NCBI GenBank assembly: GCA_004555265.1
Contig: SFIQ01000001.1
Span: 1 to 64,000 of the forward strand
Source of the DNA: Ruminococcus sp.
GTDB lineage: Bacteria; Bacillota; Clostridia; Oscillospirales; Acutalibacteraceae
DNA length: 64,000 bases
Direction of reading: 5' to 3'
The notes beneath the pieces were generated by a model. That model was not told where the DNA came from, made no database searches, and was given only the letters and a program-made list of their open reading frames with translations. Position 1 is the stretch's first letter, and the number at the start of each line of letters is the position of its first letter. Both the position numbers and the translations under genes were made by a program. This document shows, one piece after another, positions 42,268 to 51,286 of the stretch.

Positions 42268-43644
42268 ATGGCATTGAAATCAAAATCGGTCTATGTATGT
42301 TCTGCCTGCGGGCACGAGACCTCCAAGTGGTTCGGGCAATGCCCCGCCTGTCAGGAATGGAATACGATGGAGGAGGAAGTGCGTGCGGTGGAGACGGGCA
42401 CGCAAAAGAAAAACCGTGCAATAAGCTATGAAAATCGCGCATCTGTGCAAAAGTTAAGCGAAATTTCTGCAAATACCGAACACCGATTTGACACGGGGCT
42501 TCGCGAACTCAACCGCGTGCTCGGCGGCGGACTCGTGAAAGGCTCTTTGGTACTTTTAAGCGGTGACCCCGGGATTGGTAAGTCCACCTTACTGTTACAA
42601 ATTTGTGAGCATTTGGGAAAAAGTATGTCTATATTATATGTTTCCGGTGAGGAGTCGGCGCACCAGTTAAAACTGCGCGCGTCTCGTCTTGGCGTAACAA
42701 CGGACAACCTTTCTTTGCTTTGTGAAACCGATGCACAGTATATTTGCGAGACCATATCGGCAGAAAAACCGGATATTGTGATGATAGACTCTATTCAGAC
42801 TATGAATATCCCGGAGTTGAATTCTTCTTTCGGCAGTATTACACAAGTTCGGGAAACAACCAATCTGTTCATGCGAACGGCAAAGACGCTGAATATTCCG
42901 ATTGTCATTGTCGGGCATGTCAACAAAGACGGCAACATTGCAGGCCCTAAGGTGCTCGAACACATTGTGGACGCCGTGTTATACTTAGAGGGGGACCGTA
43001 ACTTTTCTTACCGTATTTTGCGCGCCGTAAAAAACCGTTATGGCTCAACAAATGAAATCGGTGTGTTTGAAATGGAGGACAAAGGCCTTTACGAGGTCGA
43101 AAACCCGTCGATGATGCTGCTTTCCGGCAGGCCGAAAAATGTTTCGGGCGTCTGTGTCGCTTGCATTATGGAGGGGTCTCGCCCGATTTTGGCAGAAGTG
43201 CAAAGTTTGGTGACACCCACGGGATTCGGCACCCCGCGCCGCATGGCAACGGGTGTGGATTACGGCAGAATGTCTATGCTTTTGGCTGTGCTCGAAAAAC
43301 GGGCCGGGTACTTTGTCGGCAATATGGATTGTTATGTGAACATCGTCGGCGGCTTAAAAATCGACGAACCTGCCTGTGATTTATCTGTTGCGCTTGCCAT
43401 TGTTTCGGGGTTGAAAGATGTTCCTGTGCCCGAGGATGTGCTCGCATTCGGCGAAATCGGTTTGGGCGGCGAAATTCGCGCCGTCAGCGCGTGCGAACTT
43501 CGTATTCGTGAAGCGGAAAAATTAGGCTTTAAAAAGTGTGTTGTCCCGCGGTATAATTTAATGAAAATCAAATCGAATTTGAAAGCGAATATTGAAGTGG
43601 TCGGTGTCAGCAATATCCGTCAGGCATTTGAGGCGATTATTTAA
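42268..43644 (+). CDS. radA: DNA repair protein RadA
   Basis: The 458-residue RecA-like helicase aids recombination intermediates. An N-terminal four-Cys zinc finger (VCSACGHETSKWFGQCPACQ), Walker A SGDPGIGKSTLLLQI, the RadA-specific KNRYGSTNEIGVFEM and a C-terminal Lon-protease-like domain are visible. AAGGAAG precedes the ATG. Its last base is the first base of the next ATG (43644), so the two are translationally coupled. Confidence 0.95.
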   Translation: MALKSKSVYVCSACGHETSKWFGQCPACQEWNTMEEEVRAVETGTQKKNRAISYENRASVQKLSEISANTEHRFDTGLRELNRVLGGGLVKGSLVLLSGDPGIGKSTLLLQICEHLGKSMSILYVSGEESAHQLKLRASRLGVTTDNLSLLCETDAQYICETISAEKPDIVMIDSIQTMNIPELNSSFGSITQVRETTNLFMRTAKTLNIPIVIVGHVNKDGNIAGPKVLEHIVDAVLYLEGDRNFSYRILRAVKNRYGSTNEIGVFEMEDKGLYEVENPSMMLLSGRPKNVSGVCVACIMEGSRPILAEVQSLVTPTGFGTPRRMATGVDYGRMSMLLAVLEKRAGYFVGNMDCYVNIVGGLKIDEPACDLSVALAIVSGLKDVPVPEDVLAFGEIGLGGEIRAVSACELRIREAEKLGFKKCVVPRYNLMKIKSNLKANIEVVGVSNIRQAFEAII

Positions 43645-44426
43645 TGCTTACCCCTGTATTGACACCGTATTTGCCAACAGGACAGACTAAGGTTTTGATT
43701 GTAGGTGAGGGGGCTCGCGGTTTTTCCGATGCATTAGATGCCCTCGGGCTGTCTCTGTTGTATACCGCGCCGATTGCCGTATTACCGGAAAATCTCGCAA
43801 CGCATGCAGATTTGGCGGTTTGCCCAATGGGGCACAACCGATTCTTTTTGGACCGTTCGCAGACCGAACTTTTTGCAAATCTGCAAGCGCACGGATTTTC
43901 AGTATCTTACGGAGAAAGCACCGCTTCGCGCGGCTATCCCGCCGATGTACCGTACAATGCTTTACAGCTCGGTGAAAATTGTTTCCTTTGCAATGAAAAA
44001 ACAGTAGATAATTCTATTTTTCATTATGCAAATGCACAAAATTGTGCTATACTGAACTGTAAACAGGGCTATACAAAGTGTTCTGTTGCCCCGATACGGC
44101 AAAATGCTGTGCTGACCGACGATAACAGCATTGCCAAAACCCTTCAAAAAAACGGATTTGATGTGTTGCTACTTGAAAAAGGCGACATTCTGTTGCAGGG
44201 TTTCCGCTACGGTTTTATCGGCGGCTGTTGCACAATGCTTTCCCCATCCGAAATACTGTTTTTGGGGGATATTCGTTTACACCGCAACGGCGACGCCATA
44301 AAAGCCTTTTTACAAAACTACGGAATTACACCGATTTGTATTGAAAAAACGCCTTTAACGGACATCGGCAGCCTAATTCCGCTGTTGCAGGAGAGAAATA
44401 GAAATGCGCAAACAAAAATGGTCTGA
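43644..44426 (+). CDS. Uncharacterised protein, possibly GME-fold (DUF6873-like)
   Basis: The 260-residue protein resembles the GME (guanidine-modifying-enzyme-like) fold set annotated as DUF6873: repeating short alpha/beta units with Cys and His (VCPMGHNRFFLD, LNCKQGYTKCSVAPI, GFIGGCCTMLS, FLGDIRLHRNGD). It ends in a basic stretch. Function unknown. The ATG overlaps the radA stop. It is followed by a small membrane protein that overlaps its end by 23 bases. Confidence 0.6.
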   Translation: MLTPVLTPYLPTGQTKVLIVGEGARGFSDALDALGLSLLYTAPIAVLPENLATHADLAVCPMGHNRFFLDRSQTELFANLQAHGFSVSYGESTASRGYPADVPYNALQLGENCFLCNEKTVDNSIFHYANAQNCAILNCKQGYTKCSVAPIRQNAVLTDDNSIAKTLQKNGFDVLLLEKGDILLQGFRYGFIGGCCTMLSPSEILFLGDIRLHRNGDAIKAFLQNYGITPICIEKTPLTDIGSLIPLLQERNRNAQTKMV

Positions 44427-44652
44427 TTTTTTCGGTGCCGTGTGCGCCGCGACGACGGTGGCTTTGGTTGCCGCAAGTGCCAAGCATGTGCAAAAGAAAT
44501 ACGGCGTCCGAAATGTCAGCACTTTAATGGATTATAAAAAGATTGCAAATTATGCCTTTGAAAAATTGATTTTGGACAATGACAAATTATCGGAATTTGT
44601 CGGTACAAAATTGGCAGAAGCAAAGGCAGAGGAAACGGAGAAAACAATATGA
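44404..44652 (+). CDS. Small membrane protein of unknown function
   Basis: The 82-residue protein has one hydrophobic N-terminal helix (about 9-26, FFGAVCAATTVALVAASA) and a helical charged remainder ending KAEETEKTI. The start overlaps the upstream gene by 23 bases and follows GGAGAG. Its last bases overlap the nanA-like ATG. Position suggests co-translation; function not recognised. Confidence 0.65.
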   Translation: MRKQKWSDFFGAVCAATTVALVAASAKHVQKKYGVRNVSTLMDYKKIANYAFEKLILDNDKLSEFVGTKLAEAKAEETEKTI

Positions 44653-45518
44653 AAAATTTTCAAGGTGTGTACGCCGCGCTGATGACTCCTTTTTCGGCAG
44701 ACGGCAGCGTGAACTACGAAGCGTTAAAGACGCTTGCAGATCACTGTATTGACGCAGGGCTGACGGGATTATATGTCGGCGGCAGTACAGGGGAAGGCTT
44801 TTTGCTGACGGAAGAGGAGCGTATGGAGGTCTTTCGCGTCGTCGGTAAGCATGTCGGGGGCAAATGCAATTTGTTTGCGCATGTTGGCGCTATCTCAACC
44901 GACAGTGCCATTCGCATGGCAAGGGTTGCTGAAAGCAGTGGCTTTGACGCTGTCAGCGCAGTTGCACCGTTCTACTATTCCTTTCCGTTAGAAGCCATCA
45001 AAACCTATTACGGCGACATTATGCAGGCAACTTCTTTGCCGATGCTGATGTATAACTTTCCGAATGCAGGCGGCTTTAACGGGATGCTCGATGTCGTGAA
45101 TGCATTTATACAGGACGAAAAGTTGCTCGGCATTAAGCACACCTCGCAAAACCTGTTTGAACTCGAACAGTTTAAGCATTTATCGCGGGATTTATTTGTG
45201 TTTAACGGCTTTGATGAAATGTTGGTTGCAGGGCTTTCCATGGGTGCAGACGGCGGTATCGGCAGTACATATAACTTTATGCCGCATATCATTTTAGAAA
45301 TATACCACAGCTTTCAAAATGGGGATATTGCCGCCGCGCAAAAAGCGCAGGAAAAGGCAAACCGTATCATTTCCGCCATGATTCCGTTCGGCGTTTTCCA
45401 GATGGAAAAGGAAATTCTTAAAAATCTCGGTCTGCCCGTCGGGGAATGTCGAAAACCGTTTTTGCCCCTTTCACAAGAGGGGAAAGAAAAAGCAAAAGAA
45501 ATTGCCGCAATGCTGTAA
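44649..45518 (+). CDS. nanA: N-acetylneuraminate lyase-like (DapA-family aldolase)
   Basis: The 289-residue Schiff-base aldolase has the family motif GGSTGEGFLLTEEER, YNFPNAGGF and the catalytic lysine K163 in GIKHTSQNL. The GIGSTYNFMP pattern, with NanE next door, favours sialic acid cleavage to N-acetylmannosamine and pyruvate rather than dihydrodipicolinate synthesis. The ATG overlaps the upstream stop. It lies 14 bases before nanE, and the pair suggests host-glycan use. Confidence 0.85.
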   Translation: MKNFQGVYAALMTPFSADGSVNYEALKTLADHCIDAGLTGLYVGGSTGEGFLLTEEERMEVFRVVGKHVGGKCNLFAHVGAISTDSAIRMARVAESSGFDAVSAVAPFYYSFPLEAIKTYYGDIMQATSLPMLMYNFPNAGGFNGMLDVVNAFIQDEKLLGIKHTSQNLFELEQFKHLSRDLFVFNGFDEMLVAGLSMGADGGIGSTYNFMPHIILEIYHSFQNGDIAAAQKAQEKANRIISAMIPFGVFQMEKEILKNLGLPVGECRKPFLPLSQEGKEKAKEIAAML

Positions 45519-45532
45519 AAGAGGGGAATTCC

Positions 45533-46222
45533 GTGGCACATATCAGACAAAATAGTTTAATCATCAGTTGTCAAGCCGTAAAAGGCGAACCGCTGTATGG
45601 CTACAATATTATGCATTTAATGGCAAAAGCCGCAAAAGAGGGCGGCGCAGACGCGATTCGGTGTAATACTGTTTCCGACATCAACAGTATTAAAGCAGAA
45701 ACAGGCCTACCCACGATTGGCATTATTAAAGCCGTATACCCGGACAGCAATGTGTACATCACGCCGACTTTAAACGAAGTCAAAGCGCTTTTGGAGGAAA
45801 CCGACACCGAAGTCATCGCGCTGGACGCAACGCTTCGCCCGCGACCGAACGGTGAAAAAGTAGAGGATTTGGTTGACTACATCCGCATCAACAAGCCGTC
45901 TGTGGAAATTATGGCGGATATTTCCAATATGGAAGAAGCGAAATATGCTGATGCGCTTGGCTTTGATTATATCGGCTGTACCATGCGCAGTTATACGGAA
46001 AGCACAAAAGGCATTGCCATTCCGGATTATGATTTTATCGCCGAAATGGTGCAATCTCTGCACGCAAAAATTATTGCAGAAGGCGGTATTTGGGAGGCAA
46101 ACCAGCTTCGTAAGGTTTGGGAAGCAAATCCGTATGCGGTGGTTATCGGCTCAGCAGTAACAAGACCGAAGGATATTACCGCAAGGTTCCGAAAAGTAAC
46201 CGATTCGGCATTGAAGAAGTAA
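45533..46222 (+). CDS. nanE: N-acetylmannosamine-6-phosphate 2-epimerase
   Basis: The 229-residue TIM-barrel protein converts ManNAc-6-phosphate to GlcNAc-6-phosphate. It shows ISCQAVKGEPLYG at the start, IRCNTVSDINSIK, PTIGIIKAVYPDS, IMADISNMEEAKYADALG and IIAEGGIWEANQLR. GTG at 45533 has GAGGGG at proper spacing. An in-frame upstream open region lies inside the aldolase gene and is not used. It follows nanA; no N-acetylmannosamine kinase is present in view. A strong terminator follows. Confidence 0.9.
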   Translation: MAHIRQNSLIISCQAVKGEPLYGYNIMHLMAKAAKEGGADAIRCNTVSDINSIKAETGLPTIGIIKAVYPDSNVYITPTLNEVKALLEETDTEVIALDATLRPRPNGEKVEDLVDYIRINKPSVEIMADISNMEEAKYADALGFDYIGCTMRSYTESTKGIAIPDYDFIAEMVQSLHAKIIAEGGIWEANQLRKVWEANPYAVVIGSAVTRPKDITARFRKVTDSALKK

Positions 46223-46235
46223 AAGAACAAAACAG

Positions 46236-46281
46236 AACAACCCCGTGCACTTTTCAACGGAATGTGCACGGGGTTGTTTTT
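46236..46281. terminator. Bidirectional terminator between nanE and the YfhO-like gene
   Basis: A perfect 15-bp stem (AACAACCCCGTGCAC and its complement at 46264-46278) is followed by TTT on the plus strand. The A-rich left flank gives a weak T-run for the opposite direction, ten bases past the YfhO-like stop. Confidence 0.93.
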
Positions 46282-46290
46282 GCGGAATGA

Positions 46291-49119
46291 TTATTTGTTT
46301 TTATGCTCGTCTTTAGAGTTCGGTTTGCGCGTGTCCTCCACGATAATATCCAAATCCAAAAATTCGGCAATTTCGCTTTGATCTGCAATCGGCAAATCAT
46401 CCGTTTCCGCACCGTTTGACCATTTTTCCGTAATATGCGGCTTATAGAACAGCCATTCACGGCGGCGGCAGATAATCAAGAAGGTGGCAAGCACGATGAA
46501 AATACAGGTGATAATACTGCCGACTTGCAAGCCCCTCGAAGCGTAACGCAGAGTGATCGTGTGCGTCCCGGCGCCGACGCGGAACGCCAATAACCCGTCG
46601 GAAACAGAGAGGATATCTGCACTGTATACCCGCTTACCGTCTACATACACAAACCAATTTGTGTCGTACGGAATGGAAGTATACACAATTTCATTTTCTG
46701 CGGCAGTCAGCGACCCGACAATCTCTGTGTCCGAATACGAAGTAATCGAAAGGCAACCGTCATCTGCGAGGACTTCATAGCCTTTCTTAAATGCCGTCGC
46801 ATCCAAAGAATAGGCATAAAACTCTACCGTGCCGGCAGTTTCACCGTTTTTAATCGGAATGTCCACAAAAATGGTTTCACCGGCAGGGCGAACGCCGATA
46901 TCTAAAATATACCCTTCGGATGTGCTGAATGTTTTGGAATACAAGTTCGCGGAAACGGTTGCGGAATCCGTTTTAGTGGATTTTACATAAATATAGACAT
47001 TTTCCGTACGCTGCGGGGTTATTTCCATCGTAAAGCTCCCGCTTGCCGTGGAATCTTCTTTGGTAAAGCTGATATTGCCCGACTCCACATCTGCGTCTAA
47101 AAATTCCATAACATTGTTATAATCAATATAGTCTACCGTCAACTTGCGGAAAACATTATCGACGCCTGTCGCGTAGTAAAACCATTGCTGTTGCGCCAAA
47201 AACGGGTTTTCGGCGTCTTTGGAAGCCCAATCCGCCGTATCCGCCCCGCAGGCAAAAGCAATCGGTAAATCATAAAGGTTCTTATATGCCGTGAATTTTC
47301 CGCTTGAAAACAGTTCTTTATAAAGCAACGGATTCATATCGGTGCTGTCATTGTCAACGATATATTTTAGCCCAAACATTGCATTGTAAACCGGTGTTTG
47401 CAGACGGTAGGTATAGCTGTTGATATAATTTCCGAACATACCTACATCCTGCTGAATGTTCGCAACCTTTTCATAAGCCATGGAAGAGAACACGGAAACA
47501 CCGTTATAATTGTACCAGCTCGGGTCCATTCTTGTACGCAAGTCTGTCAGCTCCATACGGTAAAATGAACCGTCTTGTTCGTCCAACTTTGTCTTGATTT
47601 CGCGAAAATCCGCATAATCCGAAGTGTAACTTTCTTTTGACTGATTTGCGGAATAGTGGTCGGTGTTGCCGAGTGCGATTTCCGAAATTACACAGCAGAA
47701 TAACAGAATTGAAACCACAGAGGACATCAACTTTTGATTGCGGAACAAATACAAGACTGCAACATAAATCACTGCAAAGACCAAGCTGACAAGCAGAGAA
47801 ATATCGTCAATATTTTTGGAAGTGATTTTTTCAACCAAAACAATAAAGCCGACAATGCCGATACCGGTGGCTAAAATCTGATTCCCGCTGAATGATCGTA
47901 TACGCAAAAAGGATTTATAAGCGATTTGCAATAAAACAAAGCTGTACATAAAGGAAAAACGGTACGGTAAGTCATTCGGGAAGTGGAAACCGTGCCAAAA
48001 GAAGTTCAAATAATTGAGGTTAAAGCTGAAATACAATACCGCCAGCAAACAGACATAGGCAACCTTTTCGCGCACGGGGATTTTTTTGCAAAACAGAAAC
48101 AGCGGCACCAAAACCAAAGTGAGCATACCGCAGTAGACATTCGGCAAAACATCCGAACCGCTGCTGCGGATCGTCGGCTCATTCGCCGCCAAATGATTGG
48201 CGAGAAAATCAAATACAGCAAAGTACTTTTTATAGGTTGTGGGGGCGGAGCCGCTTGTGGCAGAGCTGTTGCTTAACACCTCAATCAACGGCAACAAAAG
48301 TACGGCAACCAGCCCGACGGTAACTACGGAATAAAACGCAAATTTCCAACCGCTGCAAAAGAAAACAGAGTTACGCAGTTTTTGCATGACAGATGGTTTT
48401 TTCGGTGCATCGGTAAGCGTTTCGCGGAATTTTTGCGTCAACGAATAATTGGCAAAATAGTATGTCAAAAAGTACAAAACCGAAAAAATACAGACCATAT
48501 ACGCCATATAGTAATTGGTGATAAAGCATAAAATCAAAGAAATGCAATAGGTTTTCGCTTTTCCTGTGCGTATAATTTGTTCAATGCCCAAAATCACAAA
48601 CGGGAACAGATACATAGCGTCAAGCCACATCACATTCCAATAATACGCCACAAAATAGCCGCAAAACGCATACAACACGCCGAATGCCGCCGTTGCCGCG
48701 TTGTGTTGCCGCAGGGACGCCTTCAAATAGTAGGTAAAAGCGCATGCGGAAAGTACAGCCTTAATTACAATCATCGCGGCAATCGCTTCGGGAATATTTT
48801 CATGCCCAAACAGTAAGATAATCAGCGTGACAGGGCTGGAAAGATAGTTGAGAAAATTCCCAAGAAAACTGCTGCCCAAACCCGATTCCCAAGAGTAGAG
48901 TAGGGAACCGCCGGAGGTAATACGGTCATACAGTTCTGCAAATAAAGGTCCGTATTGATGATACAAATCCATTCGTAAAATGGTCATATCCCCAAACGGA
49001 ATTAAATCATAGCAATAATAAACCAGCATCATAATGACAAAAGCACAAATGCCGGAAAGAAAGATAAATCGGTTATCTTTCAAAAATGCGGTTTTCGGTT
49101 TTTTCAGCGTTTTTTTCAT
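46291..49119 (-). CDS. Large YfhO-family multi-pass membrane protein
   Basis: The 942-residue protein has about 12 or more membrane helices in the first 520 residues. Early signatures are LIPFGDMTILRMDLYHQYGP and the following LGSSFLGNFLNYLSSPVTL. A large beta-rich extracytoplasmic domain and one final helix near GLQVGSIITCIFIVLATFLI come after. This matches YfhO-type proteins, thought to be glycosyltransferase-like and linked to lipoteichoic-acid glycosylation in Firmicutes. The ATG at 49119 (MKKTLKK) is supported by AAAGGA seven bases upstream. The longer frame to 49230 overlaps the promoter. Confidence 0.85.
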   Translation of the reverse strand: MKKTLKKPKTAFLKDNRFIFLSGICAFVIMMLVYYCYDLIPFGDMTILRMDLYHQYGPLFAELYDRITSGGSLLYSWESGLGSSFLGNFLNYLSSPVTLIILLFGHENIPEAIAAMIVIKAVLSACAFTYYLKASLRQHNAATAAFGVLYAFCGYFVAYYWNVMWLDAMYLFPFVILGIEQIIRTGKAKTYCISLILCFITNYYMAYMVCIFSVLYFLTYYFANYSLTQKFRETLTDAPKKPSVMQKLRNSVFFCSGWKFAFYSVVTVGLVAVLLLPLIEVLSNSSATSGSAPTTYKKYFAVFDFLANHLAANEPTIRSSGSDVLPNVYCGMLTLVLVPLFLFCKKIPVREKVAYVCLLAVLYFSFNLNYLNFFWHGFHFPNDLPYRFSFMYSFVLLQIAYKSFLRIRSFSGNQILATGIGIVGFIVLVEKITSKNIDDISLLVSLVFAVIYVAVLYLFRNQKLMSSVVSILLFCCVISEIALGNTDHYSANQSKESYTSDYADFREIKTKLDEQDGSFYRMELTDLRTRMDPSWYNYNGVSVFSSMAYEKVANIQQDVGMFGNYINSYTYRLQTPVYNAMFGLKYIVDNDSTDMNPLLYKELFSSGKFTAYKNLYDLPIAFACGADTADWASKDAENPFLAQQQWFYYATGVDNVFRKLTVDYIDYNNVMEFLDADVESGNISFTKEDSTASGSFTMEITPQRTENVYIYVKSTKTDSATVSANLYSKTFSTSEGYILDIGVRPAGETIFVDIPIKNGETAGTVEFYAYSLDATAFKKGYEVLADDGCLSITSYSDTEIVGSLTAAENEIVYTSIPYDTNWFVYVDGKRVYSADILSVSDGLLAFRVGAGTHTITLRYASRGLQVGSIITCIFIVLATFLIICRRREWLFYKPHITEKWSNGAETDDLPIADQSEIAEFLDLDIIVEDTRKPNSKDEHKNK

Positions 49120-49158
49120 ATACATATCCTTTGCAAAATATAAATCCTGTTTTTGTTT

Positions 49159-49187
49159 AGTATAGCATAGTCTTACAGCGGTTTCAA
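49159..49187 (-). promoter_or_regulatory. Sigma-A promoter of the YfhO-like gene
   Basis: On the minus strand, TTGAAA (49187-49182) and TATACT (49164-49159) are separated by 17 bases. It is divergent from the spoIIIA operon. Confidence 0.75.
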
Positions 49188-49245
49188 GAAATAGTTGTTC
49201 TATTTCAGGACAAGTAACCATATATTGCATTGAGGTGAAAAAAGA

Positions 49246-50265
49246 ATGTTAAATAAAGCCTTATGCGGTATAGAAGGCGTTTTTTCGTACTTGCCGCCGC
49301 GGCTTCAGTCGTGTGTCGCGAAAATCTCAACGGAAGTTTTATCAGAAATCACAGAATTGCGCCTGCGCGCTGATTTGCCACTAGTGCTTGTAACAGCGCA
49401 GGAAAAATTGTTTTTAACCGAAAACGGCAGAGCAACCGCATTGCAAAGAAGTGGTCTTTGTACTGTTTCCGGCGCAGAAATTGAAGAGATCGTTGCCAAG
49501 GCGTGCGGGTATTCCGTGCACAGCCACCAACAGGATTTTGCAAACGGGTATTTATCGCTCCCGGGCGGGCATCGTCTCGGTTTGTGCGGAACGGTGGTTG
49601 CGGAACAGGGTGCGCCAAACGGCATACGGGCAATCACCGCCCTGAATTTGCGCATCGCAAGGGAAATCCCGACCGCCGCCGATGAAGTGTTCACCGCCTG
49701 TTTTCAACACGGATTACAAAATGTTTTGCTTGTCGGTCCGCCGGGATGCGGCAAAACAACGGTTTTGCGTGCACTCGCGCAACAGCTTTCTAACGGAAGA
49801 AGGCAAAAATTGTATACCTGCGCCGTTGTCGATGAACGCAAGGAAATTTTCCCGAACCGTTACTGTCAAACGACACCATGTTTTGCAGATGTTCTATCAG
49901 GCTATCCAAAAGCGGACGGCATTGCATTGGCGGTGCGTGTGCTTTCTCCTGAAATGATTTTCTGCGACGAAATCGGCAGTGCGGAAGATGTGTCAGCCAT
50001 TGCAGACGGTATGCGGTGCGGGGTACACTTTGCGGTAACGGCACATGCGGAGAGCATAATACAGTTAATGCGCCGTCCGGCAGTAAAACCACTGTTTTTA
50101 CCCGGTGCTATTGACACGGTGCTTTTGCTCGGTACAGGAGAGCTCCTCGGAAAAATCCGAAGTATTTACAAGGTGGGTGAAAGTATTGATCAAAACGGTG
50201 GGCATCCTGTTGCTTGCGGCGGTCTGCCTTTTGACGGGGGTGACCTTATGCGCACAATTGCGTAA
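49246..50265 (+). CDS. spoIIIAA: Stage III sporulation protein AA
   Basis: The 339-residue ATPase is related to secretion ATPases. It energises the SpoIIIA-SpoIIQ channel between mother cell and forespore. Walker A is VGPPGCGKTTVLRAL and Walker B lies near MIFCDEIGS. N-terminal motif EITELRLRADLPLVLV is typical. GAGGTG precedes the ATG. It is the first of eight collinear genes; a mother-cell sigma-E promoter is expected in the preceding 120 bases, but I could not assign one with confidence. Its last 80 bases overlap the next gene. Confidence 0.95.
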   Translation: MLNKALCGIEGVFSYLPPRLQSCVAKISTEVLSEITELRLRADLPLVLVTAQEKLFLTENGRATALQRSGLCTVSGAEIEEIVAKACGYSVHSHQQDFANGYLSLPGGHRLGLCGTVVAEQGAPNGIRAITALNLRIAREIPTAADEVFTACFQHGLQNVLLVGPPGCGKTTVLRALAQQLSNGRRQKLYTCAVVDERKEIFPNRYCQTTPCFADVLSGYPKADGIALAVRVLSPEMIFCDEIGSAEDVSAIADGMRCGVHFAVTAHAESIIQLMRRPAVKPLFLPGAIDTVLLLGTGELLGKIRSIYKVGESIDQNGGHPVACGGLPFDGGDLMRTIA

Positions 50266-50698
50266 AAGGATTCGGGACCTCGATTACTTTGTGCGTTTGT
50301 TCACCGTCATGGATGCGCAAATTGCCTACGCCCTGCAACCGACCGATGCTCTGCTTCAACACCTGTGCCGCACTGCGGAATTTGCGGATTTTTCCTTTGT
50401 GGTTTTTCTGCAAGATGCATTTGCGAAGGGGAAGCCCTTTACAACTGCTTGGAAAGAAGCGCTCAAAAAATACACGGTGCACGCCGCGTTAAAAGCCACA
50501 GATATTGACTTGCTTTGTGCCTTCGGCGACATCTTCGGCACCACAGATAAGAACGGACAAACGGCGAATTGTGCTTACTATATCTCTCGCCTGAAGGAAT
50601 TGACAGGCGAACTCAAAAGTAATGAAAAAACCGCAACAAGGCTGTATCTGACGCTCGGCACGCTTGGCGGATTATTTTTAACCATTTTACTTGTATAG
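50186..50698 (+). CDS. spoIIIAB: Stage III sporulation protein AB
   Basis: The 170-residue protein has an N-terminal membrane helix (TVGILLLAAVCLLTGVTLCA) and a cytoplasmic helical body, with a final helix (LGTLGGLFLTILLV). TTG at 50186 is chosen because AAGGTGGG lies eight bases before it; a GTG at 50177 would sit directly on the ribosome site. It overlaps spoIIIAA by 80 bases, longer than usual. It is second in the spoIIIA operon. Confidence 0.8.
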   Translation: MIKTVGILLLAAVCLLTGVTLCAQLRKRIRDLDYFVRLFTVMDAQIAYALQPTDALLQHLCRTAEFADFSFVVFLQDAFAKGKPFTTAWKEALKKYTVHAALKATDIDLLCAFGDIFGTTDKNGQTANCAYYISRLKELTGELKSNEKTATRLYLTLGTLGGLFLTILLV

Positions 50699-50708
50699 CG
50701 GAGGAAGT

Positions 50709-50903
50709 ATGGAACTGACGCTGATTTTTAAAATTGCCGCAATCGGCATTATCGTTGCCGTATTGAACCAGGTATTGTCAAAATCCGGACGCGACGAATA
50801 TGCCATGCTGACGGTGCTTACCGGTATTATAGCCGTCGTAGCCATTATTTTACCGCAAACAGAAACGCTGTACAACATGATTTGTTCCATATTTGACCTA
50901 TAA
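50709..50903 (+). CDS. spoIIIAC: Stage III sporulation protein AC
   Basis: The 64-residue protein is two membrane helices (LIFKIAAIGIIVAVLNQVL and VLTGIIAVVAIILP) with a short polar link (SKSGRDEYA), diagnostic of SpoIIIAC. GGAGGAAG precedes the ATG at 50709. It follows spoIIIAB by 10 bases and precedes spoIIIAD by 2 bases. Confidence 0.92.
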   Translation: MELTLIFKIAAIGIIVAVLNQVLSKSGRDEYAMLTVLTGIIAVVAIILPQTETLYNMICSIFDL

Positions 50904-50905
50904 TT

Positions 50906-51286
50906 ATGTTAAAGATTCTTTTTCTTGTGTGTATCGCCGTCATCGTATTGACCTTTGTCAAACACGAGCGAGCAGAGTTTGGCGTTTTATTAAAAATGGC
51001 AGTCCTAACGGTGATACTTCTGTTGGTTTTCGGCATTTTACAGCGCTGTGCAGACGGGGTTTCGGAAATTTTTGCGCTTGCCGATATTCCTGTTTCCTAT
51101 TTTACCGTTATGCTGAAAATGCTCGGTCTTTGCATTACAGCACAAATTGCAGAAAACATTTGCAAAGATTGCGGCGAAAGCGCACTCGCAAGCACGTTGG
51201 AAACCGCCGCAAAATGTGCAATACTGTTGGTTGCTTTACCGGTGGCAAAAGAATTGGTTACAATCTGCTTGGGATGGTTACAATGA
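50906..51286 (+). CDS. spoIIIAD: Stage III sporulation protein AD
   Basis: The 126-residue protein has about four hydrophobic helices, including LFLVCIAVIVLTFV, the segment around TVMLKMLGLCITAQIAENIC and a C-terminal helix. This is the size and layout of SpoIIIAD, a membrane part of the feeding channel. Little ribosome site is visible before the ATG, fitting coupled translation from spoIIIAC. Its TGA overlaps the ATG of spoIIIAE. Confidence 0.9.
   Translation: MLKILFLVCIAVIVLTFVKHERAEFGVLLKMAVLTVILLLVFGILQRCADGVSEIFALADIPVSYFTVMLKMLGLCITAQIAENICKDCGESALASTLETAAKCAILLVALPVAKELVTICLGWLQ

Noticed and set aside
50893..51282. Long in-frame extension upstream of spoIIIAE
   Set aside because: It lies wholly over spoIIIAD in another frame, is Cys/Arg-rich and unlike any protein, and the ATG at 51283 has a ribosome site and the classical ATGA overlap.
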